Origin: Caprella mutica
Taxonomy: Eukaryota; Arthropoda; Malacostraca; Amphipoda; Caprellidae
Assembly: GCA_947561585.1 (NCBI GenBank)
Contig: CANNZV010000927.1
Span: 1-64,000, forward strand
Reading direction: 5' to 3'
Length of the DNA: 64,000 bases
Below the pieces are notes generated by a model that made no database searches, was not told where the DNA came from, and worked only from the letters and a program-made list of their open reading frames with translations. Numbering within the stretch: position 1 is the first letter of the stretch; every line of letters begins with the position of its first letter. The position numbers and the translations under genes are program-made. Below, one piece after another: positions 1-12,749 of this stretch.

Positions 1-489
1 GTCACTGCTAGCAAAACTATCTTCTGAACCGGTGTTGCATCTAATAAACTAATCTGAGTATTAATATTGATTTGTATTGTAGTTATTGTGATTATACGCC
101 AAAAAATGTCTCCGTTTTCTATGTTTATATACTGCATAAACTTCAAGATATGCTTAGCAATTATTACATAATTTATTCAACCGGGTGCAATAAAAGTGGG
201 GCCTACCTGTATATCGCTAAACAACAATTCAGTTTCATGATTTTATAATTACCAGCCAGCAGGAGAAGATGTTTGCAATAATAATTAAGGCGAATCCATG
301 AATTTATGATTACCATCAACAAATTAATGGTATTTCTTTCTTTTATATTACAGAATATATTCAAATAATACATAATATAAATAGTATACACATTACATAT
401 ATGATAAAAAATATATCATTTCGTGAATGAAATGTCAGTGGACGAATGTCTGTACACGCTCAAAAGCACGGCGGTAATAAGACAGTGAC
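1..489. other. AT-rich sequence without recognised gene
   Basis: No coding or repeat structure could be supported here. The sequence is AT-rich with frequent stops in all frames. It ends where similarity to LINE coding sequence begins. Confidence 0.5.
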
Positions 490-559
490 CGCTTTTAGAA
501 GCTAATGGTAGACTTCATGAATGGCAGACTTCTAATAAACTATTTAACTATTCTAATAA

Positions 560-1267
560 ACTAACGTTGATAAAACTAAATATGTACTATTCAATTATAG
601 ACGTTCCATTTCTTTGCCAAATATAAAAATCAGGAATGAAATGGTAGCTCGCGTTGACCACACTAAATTCCTGGGTATTCACTTGGACGAAAATTTAAAC
701 TTCGTTCATCATACAAATCATGTGTTGTCTAAGGTTTCTAAGTCACTTGGTGTTCTGAATAGGCTTAAATTTACCTTGCCTGAAGAGGTGCAACAATTTT
801 TATATCAGTCCCTTATCAAACCTTATTTCGATTATGGCATAGAAGTTTGGTATGCTTCTAGTAAATTGAACCAGGATAAGTTATTTAAGATGCAAAAATC
901 CTCAATAAGAACAATTTGTTGTCTAGCTGCCAATTCTCACACTTCTAATTATTTTCGACAGTTGTTTATATTGAAAATTGATGACTTGTTTTGTTTACAC
1001 ATATGCCTTAGAGTATTTAAAGCCATTCACTTAGGTATTGATGCCGATTTATTTAACGGTGTGCTTACCCATTCTAATATTCATTCTTATGTAACACGAC
1101 ATGGTTCCAATTTGATTACCCCATTATATCGTAAGCGCAAAAGTCAATTTTGTATATCATTTGTTGGTCCTTCATATTGGAATTTATTACCTGATTATGT
1201 AAAATCTAATAACTCTCTTTCCTGTTTTAAGCGAAATATACTTCAACACTTATTTGCTAACTATTAA
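560..1267 (+). pseudogene. LINE reverse transcriptase, C-terminal fragment
   Basis: The open frame runs from the codon after a stop at 557 to the natural stop at 1265-1267, about 235 codons. It starts with a KTKYVLF block and continues with TKFLGIHLDENLNF, the thumb/connection region after the palm domain of LINE RTs. A tyrosine-rich stretch follows (YQSLIKPYFDYGIEVWY), then LFKMQKSSIRTI and a GPSYWNLLP block near the C terminus. These blocks are typical of the region after the RT catalytic core in jockey/CR1-like elements. The YXDD catalytic motif and the endonuclease lie in the missing 5' part. A frame change near 550 suggests at least one indel. There is no host promoter or start context, and the frame cannot make an active enzyme. 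Assignment to LINE RT is firm; clade is not. Confidence 0.85.
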
Positions 1268-1500
1268 CTTTTCAATTGTACGTGTTTGTAATTTGTAATA
1301 TAGCTGTGTAACGTAGGACCTCTGCTATTGTACGTTGGTTCTTCTTTGTTTTAAATCGATCACGTAGCATAACATATTGTTTTTGATTTTATATAGGTTG
1401 CCCTAAAAGCAAATTGTACTTAATAGGGGCCTTGAGTACGGTTTGTTACTTATTTTAATGTACTGAATTATTTTTAACCATACTGTATTCTTGAATAAAA

Positions 1501-1524
1501 TTGTTTCATTGTTTCATTGTTTCA
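1501..1524 (+). repeat. LINE 3'-terminal (TTGTTTCA)3 tail
   Basis: Three tandem copies of the octamer TTGTTTCA end the LINE fragment just after an AATAAA-like signal. Short tandem tails instead of poly(A) are known for the 3' ends of several LINE clades, where they form during target-primed reverse transcription. Confidence 0.75.
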
Positions 1525-3572
1525 TATCTTCGGCATAGAAGACAGTTTATGGTCTAAATTTAAACAGTCTCGATCCGAATGATTGTGATTTTACGAACAT
1601 CACTTTCCTATTGTTTTCCAATTATAAAAAATCGTCGTCAAATACTCAGACCAATGAGTGAGTACATGACTAGTTCATACTCTGCAAAATAGTATACTGT
1701 CAAAAATGTGATATAAGTAAACTGTCGAAAAATCCTTTCAGATATAGTTTTTATTCGACATTATCAGTGTATATATCAATAGGAATTTACACAACTGATA
1801 GTAAACTGTTGATTAAATATAATATAAAATAAATGAGAGCATCGTTGATGTTCCCATATACATGTTCCAATATACACTTCATTGTAGTCACATCACTCGG
1901 ATATACTGTGGGTGTACCTTGTATCAGCGCTTTCGATCTTGATGGGACATGTATGTCCCAATAAAAGCTTTATAATCCTTAAACCTATTTAACCTATAGG
2001 AAATGGCTTTGGTGGAATGGGACTATTTAGGGCTACAAAAATTTAAAGCAAAATTCAGATCGAAAGAGTTATATTGTCTATGAAGGGAGGAAGGGATGAA
2101 GGGACCCCACGTATTCTTCTACGGACCATTTTGAAGGTAATTTATATTGGGAATAATAAAAGTTGTAAATTTAAAACAATAAATATTTCAATAATACCTT
2201 CTAAAATTAATGTTGATAATAAAAAATCCCGTCTCCATCTCTCGACCTCTCTCTCCGAGATGTTCTTCAGTCGAGTTTTCTTCTGACAGTTGTAACATGT
2301 TATTGCAATCAAGATATATAGATAAACCATTAATATTCTCTTTAGTTCTGAAGAGAAAGTCGGTGTGTATAATCTATGGTAAGTCATTCAATACATGGAA
2401 ATATTGAATCACAGACCGTTGGAATTAATCTTGCAACATAGTTGGTGATAACGGTAGATATGTTATCATCATTTTCTGTCTTGTCGGTAATTAGTAAACG
2501 GGAGCATTGATAATTGAATAAAACAATTAATTATAAAATAAGAGCATTCTTAAAATAATAGCAAAATATTTATATAAATAGATTAGCAATAATTATAAAA
2601 TAGAAGAATTACAATAGAAAATTAATTGTGTTAGAGTGATATAAACAGTAAACATCTCAAATGTTATTTATCTATTTCAAAAAATAAGGAAAATGATGAG
2701 TGCATCGAAGAGTAAAATTATTTAAATATTGCTATAAGTGAATTTCAAATTACTGGTTAAATTCAGTCATATATACACCACAGCATACTCGAATGCAAAT
2801 TCAAAAGAAAACAAGTGCGAATTCTATTAATTTATCAGCGTATCGAAAGTATGCCAGCTTATCTGAAATTTTTTTTTCAGTATATTGCCAGAATATCAGT
2901 ATATTTTTCAATATATCGGCAGTATTTAGGTGAATTTAGTGTATCCGGATATTAGCAATAAATCAGTATATCGTAAAAACAAATAGATTAAATATCGTTT
3001 TCGAAATATATATACGATATTTTGCAGTGTAATGATCAAAATTGGTATGCCTGTTAATGTGTTCAGGATTGGGGAAATCCTTCACGATGTTCAATGTCCA
3101 TTACTTTCTCTCCTTCTGGTGACTGTGTTACTGTGTTGAAAGCCCTGTGCTAAGGCAAGATTTAAACAATTTAAAGTAATGGAGCCACTGCCTCTTGGGA
3201 AACTTCATGTTAATGCTTTCAGGCAAACTGATTAATATTAGCTGCGATGAAGAAGATTCTGGGTAACTTTTAACGCAGTGTTGCATTGAATAAGGGACCG
3301 TTATTAGCCTACGAGATTTTGAACACTTCCAAGAATGATAAAAACTATAATTGAAATGAAATTTCTGTATGAAAATCAATTAATTTCAAAAAGTTAATAT
3401 CTATTCCAATTGAATATCAAAAATAATTATTCGTTATGGATATTATTTACTTATCAATACAAAATGAATAAGGATTCAATTATCAAAACGATTTAAAAGT
3501 TTTTATTAATAATTGTCAATATCAACTGTGTGGGTTAGATCATTTTTTTATTAAATCGATCTAAAAATAAAA
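1525..3572. other. AT-rich intergenic sequence
   Basis: No gene is supported. Short frames at 2074-2407 and 3128-3379 lack recognisable motifs and codon bias. A loose run of CAGTATAT/ATATCAGTA words between about 2860 and 2990 looks like decayed low-complexity repeat. Confidence 0.5.
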
Positions 3573-3582
3573 CCAGAAGCTC

Positions 3583-4568
3583 GGTGACCGAAGAATTCGA
3601 CGTGGGAAATTTCACCGTCAGAATTTTCGCCGCCGGAATTTTTGCCGTTGAAAATTCGGCGTTGAGAAGATTCACAGTGAGGAATATTCATATAATTTTT
3701 AAATAATAATATAACAGAATATATTTATTTCTATTTATGTTAATGATTATTTGGTTAAAATATAAATTATAATATATGACTAAGCTCATCATATTCCTAT
3801 TTATCCTCATATTACGTTAGAATCGCAGCAACGAAATTTTTTATGGATTTTTAAATAGAAATGAATGGAATTTTGGTTTAGAGAGATCACGTACACTCAC
3901 AACAGAGATATTTTAAATGTAGCATTCTTTTCAGTTTACTACCTTGAAATATTTGTGCAATGCACAATAATTTAGATTTTTAGAGGTATAACGTTAAATG
4001 TAATACTGAATAACAAAAATCAATAATTAGGTAGTTATGAGACCATCAATATTTCAGAATAGTACAATAATTACAAAAGCTATATCATAAATTGACAATA
4101 TCAAACACACAGGAACACTTAAGACTCTAAAGAGGAAATGATGCAAACCGACTAGGATTACCCAAAACACAGCTGATATCACTAGTGATCTTATTCATCT
4201 TTACTGAACATTTTTTAACAAAGAAAAAGCTTTGACTATTCAGTATTTAGTCAACCAATCAAAACAGTCCAAATGTTATACAGCAACCTCTCATGACACA
4301 AAATTATATGATTACTGATTAAAATATACATTGTATATGTGAACAGTTAACATAAATTTTAGGAATCTTAGTTTTATCAGATATACAATAATACATAATC
4401 ACCTACAATTAATATTTACAATTTATAATTATCACTTTTTATTATCAATACTTATAGGTATTTTCTTCTTCAAAGCGGATATTCCTCACGGCGAGTTTTC
4501 CTTACGGCGAATTTTCCAACGGTGAAAATTCCGACGGCGAATTTTCCAACGGCGAAAATTCCTAGAAC
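3583..4568. mobile_element. MITE-like element with motif-array termini, copy 1 (986 bp)
   Basis: The left end (about 3583-3690) carries four to five degenerate copies of a motif close to GTCGGAATTTTCGCC. The right end (about 4470-4568) carries the same motif inverted (ACGGCGAATTTTCC and variants). The element is flanked by a perfect 10-bp direct repeat, CCAGAAGCTC, at 3573-3582 and 4569-4578. The right terminus ends CCTAGAAC, whose reverse complement GTTCTAGGAA also starts copy 2. The interior is AT-rich and non-coding. Inverted ends plus a 9-10 bp target duplication are typical of Mutator-like DNA transposons; that superfamily assignment is inference. No transposase is encoded, so it would be non-autonomous. 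Confidence 0.7.
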
Positions 4569-4578
4569 CCAGAAGCTC

Positions 4579-5086
4579 AAAATCCAACTTCACAAAATGT
4601 AATCAAAATCTTTTTATATTTTCCTGTCTCGCCATTCATTGGCTAACTAAATAATGCGCAAATTACACTGCAGTTTAACGCTAAAATAAAACTCATCGTG
4701 ACTCTTCTTTTCCATTTTCAGTCTATTTTACGGGTGACGTGAGGTCAGGAAAAGAAGAAAAACTCGTTTGAAATTTAGATTATTCAGTCTTCCTCACGAT
4801 AACATCGAGGAATATACTCACGCTGAGGTATTTAAAAACTATAGAAAAATATTTTATGTTAATTTATCTTTCAATAATTCACACTGAAATCAAAAGATAA
4901 GTGCTATTGAAATGATAACAGACTGATATGAGAAAACAGATAACTAGACTTAAATTCTATGAGATTTTAAATGAATTAAATATTATAGCTGATTGTTTGA
5001 TCATTATTTATTGGCATAGACAATAGACATGAAATACACAGTTTAGTATAAATTTTCTTTTTCTTGTGAATGATCGGAAAATTGGT
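4579..5086. other. AT-rich spacer between two motif-ended elements
   Basis: No gene or repeat is supported here. It separates two members of the same element family. Confidence 0.5.
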
Positions 5087-5095
5087 ATTTGGAGG

Positions 5096-6237
5096 GTTCT
5101 AGGAAAATTCCATTGAGGAAAATCCCACTGAATATAAATATATTTTTAAATTGTAATGCTTATTTTCTAAAACAGTACTTTAGAATTATCATCTTCATAT
5201 TATATTGGCTTTTGTGATGCTCATTACACTGTTCCTTTTTAAGTAGTTTAATAAAATGTATGTGAATATCATTATATAAATTTTCTTAATATACATTTTC
5301 TTTGAGCAACACCTAAGGAATAAGCATAATAATTGATAAGCTTCTTTTTCTTGAGATTAAGATAGTTCTACTTACAGAAAATATTAAATACATTTTATTT
5401 AGCCTCTTGTTCCACAAATCAGATTATAGTTTAGTTATTTTATATTTTAAATTTAAGTACAAGTTTTAAGTAGGGGCAAATAAAATATATGTTATACGAG
5501 ATGACGGTTTGTAACAAAAAGACAATGAGCACAAAGAGTACAATCAGTTTACATATTAAAGATGTGGAGAAATTCTTCAATTTAAACATGTTAAAATATA
5601 GTAACAACAATAAAAAATAATTTCTTAATTTAAGGTAGCTATGAGCTATGTATTGTAGAAATATTGATCCAGCTCAGTCTTGATATAAATTTCCGTCTTA
5701 AAATCCTCACACTGATAGTTTCAGGTGTGAGTGAATTGTCTCGTATTTTTATGAACATTATATTTTCAATGTTAGCTATGTTCTGTATCTTCAGAAATGT
5801 TAATCCGTTTTCATCTTGATATCAAAGTAGAAAGCAAAAAAAGAAAAACTCTAAACCTGTACAATTACATCATTGAAAACGCACCTATAAAATAATGTTA
5901 GAATAGAAGTTGCACAAAAATGTTTCACACAAATATTGTTTAAGACACTTTTCTACACTGTGTTAGTATAACATTGTTCGGATATAAATTATTATTTTAA
6001 TGAAGTAAACGTTTCCTAGCTATCAACTTGCAGGAGCAGTATCATCTGCTCAGTAAAAATAATTTATCAAAGTATATTTTGGACTGCCATTTTTTCTTCA
6101 GTGGAATTTTGCCAGTGGAACTTTCCGCAGTGGAGTTTTCCTCAGTGGAATATTCCTAAGTGGAATATTCATCAGTGGAATTTTCCCAGCGGAAGTTTCC
6201 GCAGTGTAATTTCCCGTAGTGGAATCTTCCGCGCATC
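5096..6237. mobile_element. MITE-like element with motif-array termini, copy 2 (1142 bp)
   Basis: The left end begins GTTCTAGGAAAATTCC and holds about two motif copies. The right end (about 6098-6237) holds about nine copies of a 14-17 bp motif near CAGTGGAATTTTCC in inverted orientation. A perfect 9-bp direct repeat, ATTTGGAGG, flanks it at 5087-5095 and 6238-6246. The outermost right bases read, on the other strand, GATGCGCGGAAGATTCC, similar to the left end of copy 1 (GGTGACCGAAGAATTC). The interior has no coding potential. The motif-array length differs between the two ends, so the inverted repeats are asymmetric. Confidence 0.7.
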
Positions 6238-6246
6238 ATTTGGAGG

Positions 6247-7586
6247 TGTTATCTGAGTGAAAGTCTAGCCTCTACTTGCTCTACTTGACAGATAAGTCTT
6301 AGCATAAGATATTATGCAGTCTTATGGTGCGATCCCGTGCTGAAGGAAACGAAGAAAGTCCATCAGTTGTACGAGAACAAACCGTTTCCGTACCGAATAA
6401 CTTGAAGAATGTTCGTCACGATTTGTGGAACTCGACGACAAGGTACCTAGCATGTCGAGCAGTCCTTCGTAACGTCACAAACGAAAAAAAAACAAGTGGG
6501 AGCAACACCTTTTCTCGTTGGTAAGTTAATAAAATAGATAATTGACAGATTGTTACATGTCTGGCGATTAAATAATAGTTAATACAACGATTCAAAACCA
6601 CTAAATCAAATTAGTGATTATTAATATCCCAAACTAATTAGTGATATCAATTCCAAAACCACAGAATTGTAAATATTGTAGTATATTTGCACGGAAACAC
6701 TGACCGAAGGACCATATTCGTACTTTGAAAGAACGTTCTTTGAGTTCTTCAACACGGGAACACACCATAAGTCTAATTCAATAGTTCTAACAGCACATTA
6801 AATAACTAGGTTTATATATTGAATATACAGAAATATATGAACAATGGACATATAAAGATTCATTTTCGTTTTATGGCATTAAAAGGTCTTTCTGAGAGTT
6901 CGGTTCATTGAAAGAAAACAGCATGTAAATGATTATATCTAAATTATTGTTCTATATTGAGAAAAGAAAGATATTTCAGAGTCAATAATACACAGATATA
7001 TTCAATTCATGTTGAAATTTTAGTTCATAACATGATTTATAACACATTTTCATAAGTACTTAGGTACAACACACTATAAAAATTTTTAATTGTCGTTAAA
7101 TTTCTCATTTTCATTCTATCGATTTGAAGAAATTCATAGTCATCAAACTCGTTGCAGTACTAACTTAGTATTTTCATTCTCCAAAGAACAAATCACAGTA
7201 TTTAATTGAACAAATTAATATTATTTCTGGCTGAAGTAAGCAAAAATGGAAAAAATCAAATCGGAGATCATATCGAAATTCAGTCGAATCCGAAAATTCT
7301 CAGAAAACTATATTAATTTTTGAAGAATCAATGAGCTGAAAATATCTGAAAAATATTTCTCAATACTGGTGTCTGGTATTTGAATTCATGGAATTTGAAT
7401 TTTCAAAAGAATGAAATAAATTCAAACACATTTATTGATTACAAACCGCTCAAAATATACGGTATGAGGCTAACAAAAATGGTTTCCTCTAATCTTTTCC
7501 AGCAAATGTAGTTCCGAACTCTGGTAAGTACTGAAGAAATTATCGTAAATAGCGCCAGGATTTTAAAAGTCTAAAGGTACGTTTTG
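6247..7586. other. Intergenic sequence, no recognised gene
   Basis: Short frames at 6324-6601 show no recognisable motif. The rest is AT-rich with no clear repeat. Confidence 0.45.
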
Positions 7587-7772
7587 CTTGCAGCGATTAT
7601 TGCGATCATTGCTCAGTGACCATCGCCCAGCTACTATCACTGATTCTAGTTCAATGCTATTCCTATGTGGATGTTTTGCAACGAGCAATCATTGCAAAAC
7701 ATTAGATTATTGCATTCCTAATTGCTCTGTGATCATTGCTGAGCGATGATCGCAATATTCGTTGCATGCAAG
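7587..7772. mobile_element. Small MITE candidate (186 bp)
   Basis: The left end starts CTTGCAGCGATTATTGCG. The right end read on the minus strand starts CTTGCATGCAACGAATATTG and then matches GCGATCATNGCTCAG, giving imperfect inverted ends of about 35 bp. An inner hairpin around TTTTGCAACGAGCAATCATTGCAAAA lies near 7673-7698. No flanking target duplication was found, so boundaries are approximate. Confidence 0.5.
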
Positions 7773-9580
7773 TATTTCTAAGCTATTTATCTCTGCAACA
7801 TTCGAATCGTTGATTGATGGAGTCAGTCCATCACTGCAAAATAGTTCGCTATTTGATAGGCCATTATTTTACGAATAATTCCATGCTTTTTTTCAAAGAA
7901 TGTTTTTTCAAAGTAGCTTAAAGGATTAACTTTTAGTACGACAATCTGTTCAACAGGTAATACTAACCTTCGCAAATTCTTTATTATGCAAAATTTTTAA
8001 AGTAACTTGGAACTCATCTTGACAATGGCTTCTGTTATCAAAAAAAGTTAATGGAATTTTCTTCCGTAAAGTTAAGGATCTAACTTGGTTTATTTTGTTT
8101 TCTTTTGTTGAGGTATAATATCAGTTCATGGCCAATAGGAACATTTTTAGGGAGTTTCAGTCTACTCTATTACTGAGAAATTAGAGGTTGATCGTAGAGG
8201 TGAATAGAGGAAGAGGCTGGATCAAATGTTGTGAATAGAGGTAGAGGATGGACTGTCGTGAATAGAGGTAGAAGCTCTGATGTAGTGAATATACCACCAT
8301 CTATTCAGTTAAAAGTTTACAAATATATGTTAGTCCTGTTGACGAAAAAGACAATGAAATTAACGATTCATACATCAAAGCTTTATGTACAGTTCAATTT
8401 CTAATAAATTGCTTTAAGGTATCTTATTTCCTATCAGCGATATTTAAAGGATATCTTGAAATGAGTAAAGGTTTATGAATTTATATATACTTGACCATCA
8501 TTTACACAGTACTGGATTGCATTCAGCTTGTCCAATAATAGGGTTACCATAACTGTTTCAGTACTGGGGAAAATAATATATTCTCAGTGACATATTCTCA
8601 ATTAGTGTTTGCGTAATAATTACAATGCTTGATTTAAATATGAAAAAAATGAATCAAGTATATAGCGGAAATGGAAGAAATTCGATATATTATGTGTTTG
8701 AATTATAAAAATATTATAAAATATTATATTATTATATAACTATAAAGCATCATTGTTATTAACAGTTTCGATGAAAAATATAAAATTTGTGAATAGTGTA
8801 CAATGTACATGATTTAGTTTCCTTTATAATTTGGTAGTTTTGAACAGTTCTATCTTGGTAAACACACCTAATCCAGTGTTTATTACGAACACATGTTTAG
8901 TGTTGATAATCATGAATACAGTTGACTTTGCCTACCGTGTAGATGCTGAACAGAGATTACCCAACTCTACAGTACGGGGTAGAAATAGGATAACCAATAT
9001 GGAAGTGCAGGTTCAATGCGTTACAATGCGATTTGCCAGTACTAATCCAGAACTGGGTAATAGCGAACATCCAGACACTGAACCATAACTGATGTTCTGG
9101 ATCAATTTATTACTCATTTTTTTTTTCTATGTTCCCATTTATATTCATCGACTAGGTCATAAATTCAAGAATAAGTAAAGTTCAAAATATAAAGTGTCCT
9201 TTGCACTCTACACTTTGTATAATATAGTTTCCGGAGCTAATTCCATTAGCATTATTTCTGTTTAATCGGTTCATAAATAGGTAATTACTTTCTTGATGTA
9301 AAAGTTTTCCATAATGACCTTTCATATGCTTTAATTGCAAGCCTTTAGCTATGAGAAAGACCGTGAAATAAGCTGTTAATGGACATCCTCGCGACTGAAC
9401 AACGCGGCTTAATTGGTTCTTTAGATTATATTAGCTTTTGAAAGTTTTACTTAACTTGTCATTTAATGAATGGTTGTGGTTGAATTGCCTTGAATTCATT
9501 TATTTAGACATAAAATATTGGCAAATTGTTTATTATATATTACTTACAAAAATAATATAAACTATTATCAAATTCTTAGT
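7773..9580. other. Intergenic sequence with one short degenerate repeat
   Basis: Between about 8160 and 8290 the phrase GTGAATAGAGGTAGAGG recurs three times at a spacing of roughly 35-40 bp. Otherwise no gene or repeat is supported. The frame at 8831-9088 has no recognisable domain. Confidence 0.45.
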
Positions 9581-9656
9581 GATGGAAAAATTTGACGTAG
9601 GGAATTCTCTCCATAAGAATTTCATTAACTCTCGACTTGAGAACCCCAGACAAATT
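9581..9656. repeat. Orphan motif-array terminus
   Basis: This short cluster of GGAAAAATTTGACG/GGGAATTCTC-type motifs runs into GAGAACCCCAGACAAATTA. Its reverse complement matches the segment at 27005-27108, sharing TCTGGGGTTCT, CGAGAGT and the motif run. It is therefore the end of an element in the motif-ended family whose partner end is not nearby. Confidence 0.5.
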
Positions 9657-9912
9657 ATGTGTTCACCACATTAATTGTTAGAGTAGAAAGAGTCAAAATA
9701 GTTTAACAAGACACTTGATAGCAAACAATAACAATTTTATACAAAGAAAAGACAAAATTGGATGGACAATCAAACCAAACTATTTGTTCTTAGTTTGTTC
9801 TTTATTCTCTTGTTAAACCTAATTTTGAATTTTTTTTGAAAGTTTACATGATATCAGTTGGCAAACTTGTTACCAAACGCAATTAGACGATAAACTTGTG
9901 TTATGTTTTAAT

Positions 9913-10278
9913 TATTTTTATAACGCTATTTGCAATTTTAGAGGATAGCGCTAGGATTGTGCTTTTCAACTACGAGGTCTTATATTTTTACATTAGGTAG
10001 TCTCGTATTCTTCATTTACTATCACCTCTACATTTTCCTCTTCCATCGGTGAGTTCAGGCATCGGTGCTTGCGTCCCTGTCACATTCCTTGGTAAGTGAC
10101 TTCATTTACCTAGTAGCTTTTCTGCATCCATGAACCACGTCACCGACGGTGATGGGTGACTTTGTTCATTAAGCCTCTTTCCTTTCTGACTGATTTTCCC
10201 AGTCACATGTTCTTAATTTTTTTTTGACGTCAGCGATATGGCCTTTGGTTCCGAAGCAGACGTTAAACCCCTACTAAA
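9913..10278. repeat. Dispersed ~360 bp repeat, copy 1
   Basis: It matches 26141-26498 in the same orientation. Shared blocks in order include TAACGCTA, TTGCA, TAGCGC, CGAGGTCTTA, CTTGGTAAGTGAC, a GTCAC-GACGG-TGGGTGAC-like block, GATATGGCCTTT and GACGTT-AACCCCTACTAAA at the 3' end. The copies differ by many substitutions and small indels, so both are old. The constant 3' end would suit a SINE or LINE tail, but no tRNA-like A/B box was recognised and the class remains open. Confidence 0.7.
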
Positions 10279-12573
10279 GTTAAATTAAAATAAAGCTGAA
10301 ATCAGACTAAAGACACTATTTATTTATAAAAAGTGTGCTTTCTCTTTTTACAAGTATCCTTTTAACCCCAGTTAAAATTCGGTGCAGTATAGCGGACGTT
10401 TTACTGTAGTTTATGGCAGTCTCAGCATTTCTAAGCAGCGCTCAGCAGATAATCTCTGCTTTCTACAAATGTTTACCGCGACCTACGGAGGCCACGGCAG
10501 TATAAGGACGAGATAATCTATGGAGGTTTGACGCGTTTTTATGTGCCGAAAACTCTAGAGAACAGAGCATAGAAAATCTTCAGAGTTTATAGTCGATAAT
10601 ATTGGCTAAAATCTCCAGAGATTGAAGCACCACATATTGCTCATGAATCATAATCCAACAAATTAATTTGAACAAAAGTACAACTTCTTTATCGATAGTG
10701 TAGCTAATAATAGGTAATAATAGCTATAGTTAATTAATTGGTGGATAGCCATAATATAAAATAAACATTAATCACTATTGTTCTTGGTACTCAGCTATGG
10801 TTTGGCTCATTCAGTTTTATATTAAATCTATTGTTACCTAATATTTATTTAACCACGGATATCATTGAGTAATTTGTATGCGTTTTTATATTTCTCATTT
10901 GTCAGAGTGAACCACTAAATTTTTTTAAAGTAATTTAACACTTATAGAAGATCAAAGCAATAGTGAAGTCTGACAATGTTGATATCAGGCTTTATCAGAA
11001 TACAGTTTTTCTGTATCTTCTCACTGAATGAACTGAAACAGCTCTCATCAGACTCACACATCGATCATGTAGGTTCTAATAGTACTTCCATGCGTACATA
11101 TGACTGAGAATCGTAGTTACAGGAGACATTCTTAAATAATTTCCATGAATATCAAAGTGCTGATGCTTGATTATAGATAAAATGATTTATAAAGATAAAT
11201 TATAAGCATACTAAACTACCATTGCATATAATGTTTTCAATTTATAAGATATTAGGTAATTATTTACTCTGATGTAGGTTATTATTTGTCGAATTAAACT
11301 TTTGGCATGTGAGAATATATAAAATATATCATAGGTATATGGAATATATAATGACATTCTTATAAACAAGCTGACATTGGCCTTAGTTTAATAAGTTTAC
11401 TCCAAAATGTATATATTGTATATAATGCATACAATATACTGCATATATACCTATAGTTAGTACAGAAAATTAATTTGGTTCATCTAACAACGATTCAATA
11501 TTATAATTGAAATAATTGCAATAACTAACCTGTTAAAATTATATATTAATATTATTATAACATTAATCATGTATTTGTTCTTCATCCGCGCCATTTAAAT
11601 AGGTATATTGGAATACTAGAATACCAAATAACACGAAATCATTATTGAAAAAATCGGTCATTCTTAATAATTATTTAAAGATAAAATCATTTCCATGCTG
11701 AAAATATTAAAAACAGGGTTGCAAAACGAAATATATAGAACAATTATTTTGTACGTTCTAAAGAAAAATATCGGATTTTTTTATTGAGAACCATTGAACC
11801 TGCCGTATTTTGAATAGTTTCTAGTTTTAAATAAGGTTCTGTGGTGAATTAATGTTTTAAGTTATTAATTTATTGGTGAAAGTGGAATTGTGTATCTATC
11901 ATGTGTATAGTATTTAATAGTTCAGTGGTTATTGTATCTTATTGAAAAAAAAAATAGCTATGCTAGGCTATATATTATATAATATAGCCTATAGCTAATT
12001 TGTACTTTTTTGGGTTTTGAAATTCACTACCTACGGTCCTACCTAACTAGGTGCCTACTAGGCTACCTACTCATGACACCAGTTATCTATCTGACAATAA
12101 ATGATTTTTCACCTAGCTATGTATAATGTACTAGCACATAGGTATCAGGAAATGCACTGTAACATGTACTCCAAGTAGCCTATGTCCAAGTTACTCCCAC
12201 TGTGACATACCTATCTATGTACTAGCTACCCACAGCCAACAGGCGACTCAAGTTATTAGTTATAGAGTACTACCGATGTCAGTTAAGCAAATTAGTTGGC
12301 TTCTATTTTAAATGGTCCACTCGTCCACACATTCTGATAGCTATATACCTACCTACCTAAGCCATGTTTCAAAGTGTGCACTGTGAACAAAGTCGCCAGT
12401 ATAGCCTATATTGATACGTATCTAAAAGATGAGCGGCGCACCAGATGACGGCGCACCCACCATGCGTTCTATTAGATAGATCATAGGTAGAACCGTAGAT
12501 TGAAAGATGATTTATGATAGGTACCTATATGTAGGAATGTAGTGAATTTGATATTTGATGTTTCAAATTTATG
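10279..12573. other. AT-rich intergenic sequence
   Basis: No gene is supported. The stretch at about 11950-12260 is rich in CCTAC/TAGGT words (for example CTACCTACC and ACCTAACTAGGTGCCTAC), which looks like short-motif low complexity. A palindromic TATATTATATAATATA lies near 11970. Confidence 0.45.
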
Positions 12574-12581
12574 ACTGATGG

Positions 12582-12717
12582 CCAGTCTGTACCATTAATT
12601 TTTGGTGGATAAATTGGGAAAATGTTGGTGGATCAGTCTAATTACTGGAAATTAATGGTGGATTTTTTCAGCTTTTTGAAAAAGTCAGTGGGATTTTTTG
12701 CACCAAATACAGACTGG
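12582..12717. mobile_element. hAT-like MITE with CCAGTCTGTA ends (136 bp)
   Basis: The element begins CCAGTCTGTA and ends TACAGACTGG, exact inverted termini. A perfect 8-bp direct repeat ACTGATGG flanks it at 12574-12581 and 12718-12725. An 8-bp duplication with CAG-type ends is characteristic of the hAT superfamily. There is no coding capacity, so it would need an external transposase. It is the best-bounded member of a local group sharing CAGTCTGTATTTGG and AAAATTCCAC/GTGGAATTTT words. Confidence 0.8.
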
Positions 12718-12749
12718 ACTGATGGTACCTGAATGATGTGACTCCACAA

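Larger units (their letters stand above)
490..1524 (+). mobile_element. 5'-truncated LINE (non-LTR retrotransposon) 3' fragment
   Basis: The segment holds the C-terminal end of a LINE reverse-transcriptase polyprotein, a short AT-rich 3' UTR with an AATAAA-like signal (about 1494-1499) and a terminal tandem octamer. Truncation at the 5' end is the usual outcome of target-primed reverse transcription, so this is a dead-on-arrival copy. The left edge is approximate: LINE-like residues continue in a shifted frame to about 490. The protein tail resembles the jockey/CR1/I group of insects, but the clade cannot be fixed from this end alone. No target duplication was identified. Confidence 0.8.
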
